Shown piece by piece: positions 34,878 through 45,011 of a DNA stretch of 64,000 nucleotides. Origin of the DNA: Hysterangium stoloniferum (lineage: Eukaryota > Basidiomycota > Agaricomycetes > Hysterangiales > Hysterangiaceae). Each line of letters starts with the position of its first letter. Within the stretch, counting starts at the first letter, position 1. The notes under the pieces are model-generated. The model did no database searches. It was not told the origin of the DNA and saw nothing but the letters and a program-made list of their open reading frames with translations. Position numbers and translations under genes: made by a program. Where the stretch lies: positions 248,001 through 312,000 of the forward strand of contig WHVD01000008.1 of NCBI GenBank assembly GCA_015178975.1, written 5' to 3'.

Positions 34878-35072
34878 CAAAATGTATCCAATGTTTTGCA
34901 GTTTCAACTTGTATAGCTTATACCCCAGTAGATAAAATCATAACAATCACCAAAATATTTGCCAACAAGCTCTATCATGTATAGTCCAAGGCACCATGAG
35001 GTCATTATGTAATATTCATATATGGTAACAATATGAATATTTTAATAGAGAGGGGTCATTGGATACCTTTTG
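34878..35072. mobile_element. MITE of Tc1/mariner (Stowaway-like) type
   Basis: 195 bp with 16-bp inverted ends, CAAAATGTATCCAATG on the left and the complement of CAAAAGGTATCCAATG on the right (one mismatch). TA flanks it at 34876-34877 and 35073-35074. It has no coding capacity. Confidence 0.75.
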
Positions 35073-35074
35073 TA

Positions 35075-36224
35075 ACTGACAAGATTAGGCAGGAAATTAC
35101 TTGTATTTAGTACTTGGTATAGCCACCCTGTTGACTTTTCTGGGATTTGGGTTAGTGAGGGATCACGAGCATTAGGGCTCGGGTCACGGTGGTTTGGAAT
35201 TCACCACATATTTTGGGTTATATAAGGTCTATTTGTATTTGTTTAGTCCTTATCTGTTTACAACGAGTACTGCCACCTCACTCAGACAAACGGAAAGTTA
35301 TATGGTCTAGGAACAGCACCATGAAAACTTAACACACCCTTTGCCTTTAATACATCTCCAACCCTCCTAGGCATACTTTCAATCAAATCCTGGCACACCT
35401 TTGCATCAATCTTTGTACCATTCCTCCACTACCCTCTGCCAAAGCTCTTCCATCTCCTGGGATGCATTCTTGTACTGTACCCTGCCAACCTCCTCTTCAG
35501 GTGATTCCATAAGTGTTCAATGGGATTCAGGTCAGGAGACTGTGCTAGCCATGAGAGACCCCTGAAACCATTTTCTTGGAACCAATTCTGGGCCTTCTTG
35601 CAGGTATGCTTGGGGTCATTATCCTGCTGGAGATGACATCATCTGCAGATTTACCATAATCCCTGAGGCTGGCTTGCAGGTCATACTCTAGAATCTGTAT
35701 GTAGAGATCCCCATCCATCCTTCCATCAATCTTGCATACATAACCAACCCCTCCCCACAGCATGCACCCCCATATCATCAAAGATCCACCACCAAACTTC
35801 AGGGTTCTCTCAACCAGCCTGTCACTCAAGCCCTCCCCTGCCTTTTTCCACACCCACTTCCTACCATCTGACCCCAGCCTATTGATTTGTCTCATCAGAC
35901 TACACCACTGTCTTCCAGTCCTCCACAGTCCAATTCTGATGTATCAAAGCAAAGTCCATCCTCTCCTTTCTATACTTCTTAGAAAGAAGAGGCCTTTTCT
36001 TCTTTACCACACGCTTCATCCCAGCTGCCTTGAGTCCATGATGTACTGTTTGAGGATTGAGTGACTGGTTGGTGATAGTGCAAAGTGCCCTTGTTGCATC
36101 TACAGCTGTATCAGCCTTCCCAGAGCTGATAAGATGTTGTGCAAAACAGATGTTGGCTGTAGAGAGTTTGGAAGGATGACCACCAGAGGACTTAGAAAGG
36201 TGGGAATGATGTTTAGAGTGAAGT
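35075..36224 (-). pseudogene. Tc1-like transposase (DD34E), broken
   Basis: On the minus strand the motifs run in the classical Tc1 order. A helix-turn-helix remnant (TITNQSLNPQTV) lies near 36050-36100. VVWSDET carries the first catalytic Asp near 35900-35920. The DNDPKHTCKKAQ block lies near 35590-35620. SPDLNPIEHLW lies near 35500-35530, and its Glu is 34 residues past the first Asp of DND. The end, ESMPRRVGDVLKAKG, lies just before 35340. The frame slips by one base near 35635 and a stop lies near 35425. A 206-bp LTR sits in the 3' end (35129-35334), and the 5' end is replaced by an inverted LTR at 36225. Nearly CpG-free, so old. Confidence 0.85.
35129..35334. mobile_element. Very small solo LTR (TRIM-like), 206 bp, CACCC target duplication
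   Basis: TGTTGACTTTTCTGGG...ACTTAACA with TG...CA ends. Exact 5-bp flanks CACCC lie at 35124-35128 and 35335-35339. Removing it restores a smooth Tc1 3' region. It contains several CpGs while the host Tc1 has almost none, so it arrived late. No other copy in the window. Confidence 0.75.
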
Positions 36225-37066
36225 TGTTAAGTTCGCGAACAAAGCTCCATGGATAGTCCTGCAGAGGTTTCCAGTAATTATTCTGAACACACACTTGCTT
36301 CCGGGAATTGTCCCATGGAGTCCCTGGGTAATAAGTCCTGGGAAAGTTCCAGGGATATTAGTACAAGGAACGGTGATATCAGAATAATTACCAGAAAGGT
36401 AGGGTACAGGCTGAGATGGACTTGGCTTCAGCTTATAGGCTGCGCCCTCATACACTCATTCAGGTGTCCATATTTTGAGCTGACAGAATGTGTAAAAGGA
36501 TATATAGATTCTGGAGTTCCTGTGGGAGTTCCGGGAATCGAGCGTGCAGATAGACAAGAGGAGCAGAGACTGGATCAGGGGTGTAACTTGTTCGAGATTG
36601 AAACTGGATTCTAAGTACATGAATATAGCAGACTTATATAGACTGTGAAATGTAATAATACCAAATCCAGTATTAATGAGGGGCAGAACTATTAAATATA
36701 AAACGAAACAAGTAAATACCAAACTAGGTATTAGGGATGGAACGGAACAGGAGTGGAGAATGAATCATGACAGGTCATTAGACCATAACTGGAGTGGGGC
36801 TCAGTTAGAGGGGTTCTGGAAGTCCAGTCGGAGTCCGGTGACTTGGTGCACAAGATAGTGTCGGGTATAGACAGGTTTGATGTGCAGGAGGTCCAGTGGA
36901 GTCCGGTGGGTTTTCTGATGACTGGTGTGTGAGACGCAGAGACAGATCATAACAGGAGCGGGGTTCTATGCTTTGTTAGGGGTTCTGGGAGTCCAGTCAG
37001 AGTCCGGTGACTGGTACATAAGACACAGTGTTGGGTGTATGTAGGGTGGAGTCCGGAGTCCAGTGG
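36225..37066 (-). mobile_element. Family C Gypsy LTR, inverted and nearly complete
   Basis: On the minus strand it follows the LTR pieces at 7077-7217 and 17627-18333 and shows them as one unit. It includes the internal duplication and ends GAACTTAACA. Its first 20 or so bases are missing at 37066, where Helitron sequence begins. Confidence 0.8.
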
Positions 37067-38222
37067 AGTCTGCAGTGGGCACCACCACAACTTCACCATC
37101 CACCTGGAAATCCAGCCCCACAACTGCACTATGGTCATCTACCTATTAATGCCATTCCACAACTCCAGGCACAGGTACCCATTTTGCAGTTAGCACCACC
37201 ACAGTGTCATCATCCACTGGAAAATCCAGCTCCACAACAGCAACAGTTAGCACCACCTCCTGCCATGCCCCCACCTCCTGCCATGCCCCCACCTCCTGCC
37301 ATGCCCCCACCTCCTGCCATGCCCCCACCTCCTGCCATGCCCCCACCTCCTGCCATTCTACAGCCTGCAGCCATGCCTTCACCTCCACCACCCATTCCAC
37401 AATTACCCATTGAATGGCAACCAGTTGTGGAGGACAGGTTTCAAAGACATGATTTGGGACATATGGATATACATACTGTGTTCAGACTGTGGAGCTTTGG
37501 ACTGGATGGATGAGCATATCTCAAATAGCTCTAAGACACATCCAAAATTTGGCAAGTGTTGCAAGTGAGGAAAGGTGTCCCTTCCAATGCTTGAGCCAGT
37601 CCCTCACACTTTAAGGTCTCTCCTGGAAGATAATACAGACAATAGCAGAGAATTTCTTAAGAATATTCATGCCTATAATAATGCATTTTTATTTACATCA
37701 CTGGGTGTCAATTTGGATGAGTCTGTCTTGCAAGGTGGTGGTGACCCATATGTCTTCAAAATCCATGGTGAATTGTATCACCAGCATGGTGCCTTGATTC
37801 CTTATGGAGAAGGTATATCATGTAGTTATGCTCAACTTTACATCCATGATCCTGCATTGGCACAGGAGGATGGACAGATACAAGCATTGCACCAGAGGCA
37901 GAATCACAGGGCAAATAGAAACCTAAACAACCAAACTTTTTCTGACCTGCAGGATATGATGGAGCAATATAATCCCTTTATAGAACTCTAACAACCTTCC
38001 AACTGGTGATGAACTTGTAGTAATCCTGCCTAGAGTGTGTGTTTGGATGAAGCACAAGCCATTTATACACCCCTTCATTATGTCATGCTCTTCCCCAGAG
38101 GTGAGGGTGGTTGGTCATGGGAGGAGAGCATCACTTCCAGGCAGCAATTATGGAAGATATTGAAGAACCATATCATATGGTTGCACTATCACAGTTATAT
38201 GAAACATTATCACCTTCACTAA
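37067..38222 (+). mobile_element. Helitron fragment: leader plus Helitron-like N-terminal domain
   Basis: After a proline-rich leader (37080-37410) the translation shows the conserved Helitron N-terminal pattern. A cysteine-rich start (FGKCCKCGKV near 37550) is followed by NSREFLKNIHAYNNAFLFTS, then FKIHGELYHQHGALIP and YAQLYIHDPALAQ (37640-37860). A further conserved piece, YTPLHYVMLFPRGEGGWSWE, lies at about 38067-38126. The frame shifts near 37990. The Rep (HUH) nuclease and helicase parts are missing; the fragment ends at the repeat/host border near 38230-38320. Helitrons move by rolling-circle replication. This piece has no CpG at all over 1.2 kb. Confidence 0.85.
37252..37354 (+). repeat. 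18-bp tandem repeat coding for PPPAMP
   Basis: About six near-identical copies of CACCTCCTGCCATGCCCC. Being six codons long it keeps the frame and codes for repeating PPPAMP within the Helitron leader. The low divergence suggests recent expansion. Confidence 0.92.
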
Positions 38223-38230
38223 AGTATATT

Positions 38231-38719
38231 ACACTCCAAGAATTCCCTTGGGTGACAGTGATTTTCTATAGAGAGAATAAGGTCTAAAGATCTACATCTT
38301 ACAGACTATGCTGTATTCAAGCGAATAAATGAATTATTACAGCTATACTTTTTCGTGAAATATGTCGGTCCATCGCTACTCGTACTACTACGAAAACCAA
38401 TGGAGACGTATTGTAAATGACTCTGCAAGTTGGTTGTGTTAAAATTTAGTCCTTGGCTTTTCGTCACGACCATCTCTGAGAAGAATCAATTGTATGGAGA
38501 TGGCGAATTTGTATGACAGCGTTTAAGAAGTAATCCCGCGCCACAAGTACATGAAATATGCGGAATGAATTCAACAACTTTATGATACGTTATAGCAGGT
38601 AGGAGGTAGAGACTTCATACAGGCATAGAGCAAGACTACAATGTCTCCCTTTCGTGGTAGGGCAACGCACAACACCCCTTTCCTTATCACCTCATGCAGT
38701 TCCAACTCCATCAACTAAA
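38231..38719. other. Border between repeat block and host DNA; no gene seen
   Basis: CpG is absent up to about 38320 and frequent immediately after (TTCGTG, GTCGGTCCATCG, ACTCG, ACGAAAA). The host side is probably the 3' flank of the F-box gene. Confidence 0.6.
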
Positions 38720-40484
38720 CTAATCATCCAGGGGATATATCGACGTAAAAAAATCCCCCAGACCGACGGGTGTGAACTTTACAGAAGACTCTGCCTTCTG
38801 ATATCTCAGTATACTGCCATATTCGTCCCTGATGAATTCAAATCTGTCAATATATTTCAACGTCGGATGTGCAAATAGTATTTTGAATAGTTGTTGTGCT
38901 TCGGGGGAGTCCCTCGGGTCTATGGGGAATCCGTTCAAATGGGTTAGGTGTCGGTGTGAGAATGCTTTGGATTAAGTTTTCTGCGTCGTGGAGCTGACAT
39001 GATGTGATGAGGGTTGAGTTACGGTTTGAGAACGAATGAGAGTAGGATGCATAATGAAAAAAAAAAATTGTTAATTGGAAAACAAGGGTTCTATGAGGCA
39101 GCACACACATTCATTGTTTTGTTTCTTTTTGGTAGGGGTAAAAAGAGGTCAAGCCGCTCCAAATGCGGCACAGCCTTTGCGAATAGTGGTACAACACTCA
39201 ACGACATGTGACATATGGCAGCACGTAAAGTTGTCATTCTACACATAAAGGGGAAATCATGGCGAGTTACTGGGGAATCGATAAATTGGATATGTGGGGC
39301 GACATCAGCAGGAATGGCCTCCCTTAGAAGAGAGATGGTCCCGCCACTGCCGGAACTTAACTTTAAGGAGTGAAGGCGAGGAAGGGTGTGTGGCTCTATG
39401 TAGAATGTGTTGCCATCGAGCAGATCGAGCCAGAAGCATTCGAGGGATGGGTGGTTCGCAAGGAATGAGGCTAAAAGGCTGCCGTATGGGGGCACACGAC
39501 CCTCTGGGGTATTGTTATTTCCACTTCCATCCTCACGTTGGCCTTCCTCTTCTTCTCGATATTGAGAGGCCCGTGCCAAAGCGTCCACGTCACCTTTTAT
39601 TGTCAGTCTACGGAGCATCGGCCATTCGGCCGCTTCAAATATACTTGATATATCAAAGAGTTCTGCCATATCTGAATGAGAGAAAACTAAACAGATGTCA
39701 ACGAGGTTGGAGCATGCGATAAGCATATCCTGTATGGAAGACGTGTAAGGTACTTTCTCTTCATTGTAGTCGAACAGCTGCAAGGAAACTTTGGTGAGGT
39801 TGTGGAACTGGGGAAGCTATACACGGAAAGTTGAGCCAGACGCACACGCAGTTGATAAAGAAATGGAGTGGTACATACAGGACTCAGTATATCATTCATA
39901 TCAGAAGTCTCTTCCATATCCACATCCGAGGGTGCTCCAAAATCAGAATCAGAGGGCATGCCTGCGCCCGCAGTCTCTTCAGACGGATTGTATATCAAGT
40001 CGAGTTCCTGAAGATCAGGAGAGCTTTCTGCAACGGCTTGGAACACGAATTTTAAGGACTTTATGGGCTCGGAACCCCAGCAGAAGCGCCTCAACTTCAT
40101 TCGTTTGACAACCTGTGCGATGAGAACGAAAGTCTCCGCGTATGCAGCATTTGTCATACCAGTATTAGGGGATGACATGAGGGGTTTAAAGCCGTCGAGT
40201 GACCTAGGAACAAGACTGTAATAAAATTCGCGATCCATAACCTCTAGTGTGTGTATTCCTCGCAGCATGCCGGCAGGGCACGACAGAAGGGCTTTCCAAA
40301 GATCTACAGTGCCAGCATGGCAGCGAATATGGCGGAAGTCGATATGACGGGGTATAATAACTTTACAAAAGACTGTTGCTGTCAATGCAAGATGAAGTAA
40401 ATCAGCGGGTCGATCGATGAATGAGGAGATGTGATCGATAAGTTCAGTAGGATGAGTGAAGAGAGCGCGACCTGACAGAGACAT
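38720..40484 (-). CDS. F-box/leucine-rich-repeat-like protein
   Basis: Three exons: 40484-39879, 39807-39105 and 38964-38720. They sum to 1554 nt, a protein of about 517 residues. The ATG at 40484 gives MSLSGRALFTHPTELIDHIS, and residues 8-45 form an F-box (HPTELIDHISSF...DLLHLALTATVF...VIIPRHIDF). The rest alternates leucine-rich strands and helices (LVDICLVFSHSD, WPMLRRLTIKGD, LPRLHSLKLSS, VPHLERLDLFLPL, HPTLKYIDRF), as in fungal F-box/LRR proteins that present substrates to SCF ubiquitin ligases. Intron 1 (71 nt) has a perfect GTATGT donor. Intron 2 contains an A/T run, and its donor (GTGCTG at 39104) is weak; it was chosen because it keeps frame. A wide acidic insert (EETSDMND) precedes intron 1. 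The substrate is unknown; such genes are very numerous in mushrooms. Confidence 0.8.
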
Positions 40485-40729
40485 AGTCAACTTGAACAAG
40501 TGGAGATAATAAGACTAATATACTTATATGGTCTTTACAACGGGCTTCCTTTTCGGAGTTTGTTTCGAAATCGGCCGAGTTATTATTGTGTCACGCTGAT
40601 GCTCGGCTTACACCCGCCGAAGCCCGGGCACGGTCCAGATGATAAATAAGATAATGTTAATGGAGGCGCTACAATTAGGAGTCGCAAATAAGGAACCACG
40701 GATATTTCACATGCAACCTGCTAATATTT

Positions 40730-40748
40730 TCGAACCCAATAGGTTCGA
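40730..40748. other. Hairpin between F-box and permease genes
   Basis: TCGAACC-CAATA-GGTTCGA, a perfect 7-bp stem in the AT-rich space between the F-box promoter side and the permease 3' end. Its role is unknown. Confidence 0.4.
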
Positions 40749-40823
40749 TTCAATAGTATAATCTCAATTATCCCAACTCTCACAATACAAAAAAATCAAA
40801 CATAAAATCTGATGCCCACCAAT

Positions 40824-43083
40824 CTACGCAACAAATTCCCAAACCTTCCACCACCACCTTTGCACCTTTGTATTCACACCAACACCCCTGCTCTCATTCT
40901 CATCTGCCGCCTCCGCAACAACACTAGATTCATCCCCATCCCCATCATCACTCCACTCCCCAACACTTAAATCTACGTTCTCCAGATTGGGCATCTCAAT
41001 TCGATGCACGATCTTCCAAACAGCAAATAGAATTAACATAGATGGGAGTTGGAGGTAAAGCGATATGAAGGATGGGATATTGAATGTTGGGATGAAGGAT
41101 GAGTAACCTTGGACTGTTGGGCATTGTTAATTATCGCCAAAAGAAAGAACGGGAAAAAGGAAGAGAAGAAGGCCGGACTCACTGAGGATGATTAGAGAGA
41201 CTGTTATAACCACAAACGGGGGCCCCCACCCCCACGTCCACTCCGCTCCTCTAAACTTCATATCGGACCTCTTTCGTCCCTGCATAATCCACGCCTTTCT
41301 GAATCTATAACTTGCTAGGCCAATGGATACCCAAGCAATCTACAAAATAAAAATAAAATCCAAACCATTACCACAAAACATGCGACAAAACGCTTCAAGA
41401 TTGCACTCGCCTGATTCGAAACCCCGACCAAATTTAATAACCACCCCCACAACTCCCCCCTCCCCACATATTTCGTCAGCCCGACGACACCTGACACGGC
41501 TGCGGTCGCTAAAAGTGCAAACACGGGCACACCCCTTTTGTTCGTCCACTGAAGGAAACTAGGAGCATGCGAATGTGGGCGAAGGGACATATTATGTAGA
41601 ACGCGCGTGCCAGCGAAGAGGGCATGATTCCCTGCAGAGAGAACGGAGGTGAGGATGGTGGTGTTCATTAGTGTTGCTGCGAATTTCGACCCGGCCATAG
41701 TGAAGACAATTGTGAAGGGGGATGTTGTTATGCTTTGATTTGAAAGGTTTGGATAGTCCCAAGGGACTTTAACGAAGAGAGATATTAATTACCTGTCGTG
41801 AAGGACAATGAGATGGCGGGAGATTAAAGTCATTCATACCGTTTAATCCGACTAGGAGGATACTTAGGACATAGAAGAGGAGGATGCTGGGGAGGGAGGT
41901 TGGTTAGCGGAAATTGGCGTATGGTTCAGAGATAAGGAGTGCTACCGGAAAAACACAAACTTGACAACCCTGGGCATATTCTTGGTCGGATCTTTCGTCT
42001 CGCCCGCAGTTATCCCGAGTGATTCGGTTCCGCCATCTATTGAAAACCAGATACAAAACAGAAAGTAAATTTGACATCAATACAAGAAAAATAGCAACGT
42101 CAACTGACAGGCAAAACTGGCGGTAACAAACACCTTCGCAAATCCCGCAAATCCACCCACAAATGGGGCCCCGGGTATACTCCAATTCTCAAAGCCAATA
42201 ACACGATGTGAGGTATTAAAGCCGAGGTTTACAAATGTACCCGTGATTATAAATGCTACGATAGTGATTACTTTGACAGATGCGATCCAATATTCTGGGA
42301 GGTAGGCATAGTGAGAGGAAAGGGAGCAGAAGCAGACGAAATAAGAAACGGACCTAACTCGCCATATGCCCCGACACTAAACGCATTAACACCCAACAAG
42401 AAAAGCAAAAACGCAAGCGATACAATCCATAAATAACCATCAAACCAATAAGCCAAGACGATCTGTGCGGCTGTAAGGTCTGACGCCACAGAGACGGCGT
42501 CATTGAACCAGTAATTCCAAGAGAGGGCGAAGCCATAGCTGTCGTCTACAAAACGAGTGGCGTAAGCGTTGAAGCTTCCTATTACGGAGTTAGCATGGAA
42601 GAAAGGGGTGGTTATGGTGGTTGCGTGCCTGAGATGGGATATTGGGTTGCCATTTCGCCGAGGAGGAGAAGAGTAATGTATACGACAAATCCGATAATAG
42701 CGTAGCATATTACGAGGGAAGCAGGACCTCCTTGTGCTAGTGAGCGCCCAGTGCCAAGAAACAGTCCTGATAAATAAACACTAAGTACGTCGTTTATTGA
42801 GCCAAGGCCAATACCAAGAAGCACCTGTGCCTATTGTACCAGCTGTATTGACCAGTTGTCAGCGAAGCTGTGATAGGGAACGTATTTTCACCCACTCACC
42901 GACCGCAATCATCTGAACCTGTCTCGCCGACAATCCCCTCTTCAACTCTCCCATTGTTCCCTTTACCTCGTCTTTGCCATCTAGCCCTATCGAAGGGTTC
43001 CCAGGACGGCGAACTCCATATCCAGATTCTATGCCGTCATCAATCAGTCGAGACCGTTCATCAGTATTGAGTCTAGATGTCAT
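40824..43083 (-). CDS. Amino-acid permease, YAT/APC family
   Basis: Ten exons: 43083-42900, 42842-42825, 42766-42629, 42578-42354, 42294-42109, 42036-41946, 41886-41840, 41766-41411, 41339-41183 and 41113-40824. They sum to 1692 nt, 563 aa. The protein has a hydrophilic N-tail, then GTIGTGLFLGTGRSLAQGGP (TM1 signature), LLLLGEMATQYP, ALSWNYWFNDAVS, the core GGTESLGITAGETKDPTKN, and NTTILTSVLSAGNHALFAGTR before the conserved GVSNQ-IAWVSIG. These are hallmarks of plasma-membrane proton-coupled amino-acid permeases with about 12 membrane spans. Exon 2 is only 18 nt. Two introns start with GC, not GT: 42628 (GCACGC) and 41410 (GCGAGT). Both are forced by frame and by family conservation. A CACGTG lies 80 bp upstream. 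The substrate cannot be told from sequence. Confidence 0.9.
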
Positions 43084-43162
43084 TCCCTTGACCGAACAAC
43101 ATCGAGCGCGAAAGGGCTTGTAAGTTTATAAACCTACAGCAAGGTCGATCGCGTCATAGAGT

Positions 43163-43168
43163 CACGTG
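43163..43168. promoter_or_regulatory. CACGTG motif upstream of the permease
   Basis: E-box-type hexamer 80 bp before the start codon. The same word lies 104 and 108 bp before two other host genes in the window. A bHLH factor (Cbf1/Pho4/Ino2 class) is the usual binder; inference only. Confidence 0.4.
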
Positions 43169-43598
43169 ATCGTTTAGGCTAGGCGGTCTATTTGCGTAAC
43201 GCCAGTCATCAGCACGCCATTTGATATAGCATACAATCCACCCCTAAGTCTAGAATAGAGATTCATATGAATACTTTAGAACCATTGAAAAACTCCTATG
43301 TGTAGATCGGCGGAGGAACAGGTGAGAGCAATCAAGCTCGTGGATGCACATGGTGTATTGAGGTGTGAATCAGGTATTGGTAATGGTACTAGTCGATGAA
43401 GCCGAAGCACGGGAACGATCAAAGACCTGTCCGGATTCCATGCACACTATAAGGTCGCAGTGATATGATATCGTACTGATATCCTACGAAAGAAAATAAG
43501 AGCGAGTCAGTAGAAAGATACACGGGAAACCGGAATTCAGACCAGACGATTACAGCGCTTTGCATTACGTAAGGCGCCGTGCTAGAAAAAACTGGTTT

Positions 43599-43616
43599 GG
43601 ACAAATTAGTTTGTCC
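43599..43616. repeat. Terminal hairpin of the DIRS-type element
   Basis: GGACAAATTAGTTTGTCC, a 7-bp stem with 4-base loop. The counterpart in the reversed copy at about 52395-52413 reads GGACAAATTACATTTGTCC. Confidence 0.6.
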
Positions 43617-43931
43617 ATTTTCTCTGAAGGAGGCACGTGACATTAGCAAACAATGCTACGCATTATTTCTTTGTTCTCCCCACTCTATTTTCCTCTTTGT
43701 TCTCTCCTATTGTCCTTAGGCCATATATAGTGCATTCCATAGTACATACCTCTCCATCTCGTCCCGTCTCAATTCCGCACTCGATCGTCTTCAAAGACTT
43801 CGAGTTCCGCTCAAAACTTTTACATACTACTCGCACACCTCACAGACGATCTTCGTCACACGCATTGCGAAGTCCGACCCATTCGCTGGCTCTGATTTCC
43901 GTTTTTCTTATTCCCTAGATCACGATCGACG

Positions 43932-45002
43932 ATGTCTAATAATCTTCCCTCAGGCTCTGATCCACACCATTCTACGGGCATTGCGCCTGCTCCCGACGAG
44001 ATGCCAGCCCCGCCGCTATCGCCAATTGCTACATTACCTCCATCAACCGACCAGCAGCCAGCGCCTTCAGCGGCATTACCCCCATTTTCCAACTCGCAGC
44101 TTCTGGCCTTTATTCACAACTTAGCCGCCAGCGTCGCAGCCCTCCAGCGGCAGCAAGAGCAGCAGCAGCACTCAACCGCTGGGCCACCGCCTCATGCCCC
44201 CCTGCCCTATCCTGGCCATTATCCTCCAACAATTCATCCTACCCTTGTGGTGCCCCCGCAGGCTCCTTTCGCTTTCCAACCCATACCTCCGCCTTCGGCC
44301 GCCACAGGGTTCCTGCCTCCCCCTGGGACTTTGGGCTCCGGTGCGTCCTCTTCCTTGACTTCCCTTTTCCCCGAAATCGAGGAAACGATGCTGCTGGCAA
44401 TCATTCGGCACTCCTTTCGGCCCATCCAACTTACAAAGTTGGATGTGCGCATTCATTCTAAACCACAAAAACCTACCTACGAATTTCGGGATGGCGTTTA
44501 CGTGCAGGCTGAACGATCGTCCACAAAGGATTTTCCTAATTTCGAATCGTTTTACTACCCTCTTTCCCGTTATTTCGGCATACTCCACGCCCATGTGCTT
44601 TCAGGCCCTCCATCCCCCGCCGTTACAAATTTTATCCTCAGCACTTCCAGTTATCTGTCACTGCTTTGCTCGTGGTATTTGGAATATGATTGGATGGCTC
44701 TCCTGAACTATCACTTCGCATTTCATTCCAAACGTCTGGCCGAAATGGCTCGGGGCGATTTCTCCCATTGGGGCGATCTCGACTCTTATCTCCAAGGGCA
44801 ATATCTTGTCGGCCACCCCCGTGTCCGCCCTGCAAAATCTGCAGCAACTCATACCGGAAGTGAGTCTTCCAAAAACACGCATTGCCTAGACTTCAACTAC
44901 CGGAAATGTTCACGAGAGAAGTGCTACCGCATCCACAAATGCAGGCTGTGCGATAGCACCGAACATGGGGCTATTTCTTGTCCCACAAAGAAATCCGCTT
45001 AG
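43932..45002 (+). CDS. DIRS-type Gag-like protein with two zinc knuckles
   Basis: 356 residues. The first 150 are rich in proline, alanine and glutamine (including a QQEQQQ run). A globular part covers about residues 150-310. The C-terminus has a CCCH-type finger (CLDFNYRKCSREKCYRIH; C-x7-C-x4-C-x3-H) followed at once by a CCHC knuckle (CRLCDSTEHGAISC). Paired fingers of this kind end the Gag of fungal DIRS elements and probably bind the element RNA. The stop lies 10 bp before the start of the next coding region. Confidence 0.75.
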   Translation: MSNNLPSGSDPHHSTGIAPAPDEMPAPPLSPIATLPPSTDQQPAPSAALPPFSNSQLLAFIHNLAASVAALQRQQEQQQHSTAGPPPHAPLPYPGHYPPTIHPTLVVPPQAPFAFQPIPPPSAATGFLPPPGTLGSGASSSLTSLFPEIEETMLLAIIRHSFRPIQLTKLDVRIHSKPQKPTYEFRDGVYVQAERSSTKDFPNFESFYYPLSRYFGILHAHVLSGPPSPAVTNFILSTSSYLSLLCSWYLEYDWMALLNYHFAFHSKRLAEMARGDFSHWGDLDSYLQGQYLVGHPRVRPAKSAATHTGSESSKNTHCLDFNYRKCSREKCYRIHKCRLCDSTEHGAISCPTKKSA

Positions 45003-45011
45003 GGTCATGGC

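Noticed and set aside
34383-37066. A fourth full-length Gypsy element between the LTRs at 34.4 and 37.0 kb
   Set aside because: The two LTRs belong to different families and opposite orientations; the space holds a MITE and a Tc1 relic, not gag-pol.
39294-39722. 142-codon plus-strand frame
   Set aside because: Lies opposite the second exon of the F-box gene, which has clear leucine-rich-repeat coding on the other strand.
40730-40748. tRNA gene or SINE B-box (GGTTCGATTC)
   Set aside because: No A-box at the right distance and no cloverleaf; it is only a short hairpin.
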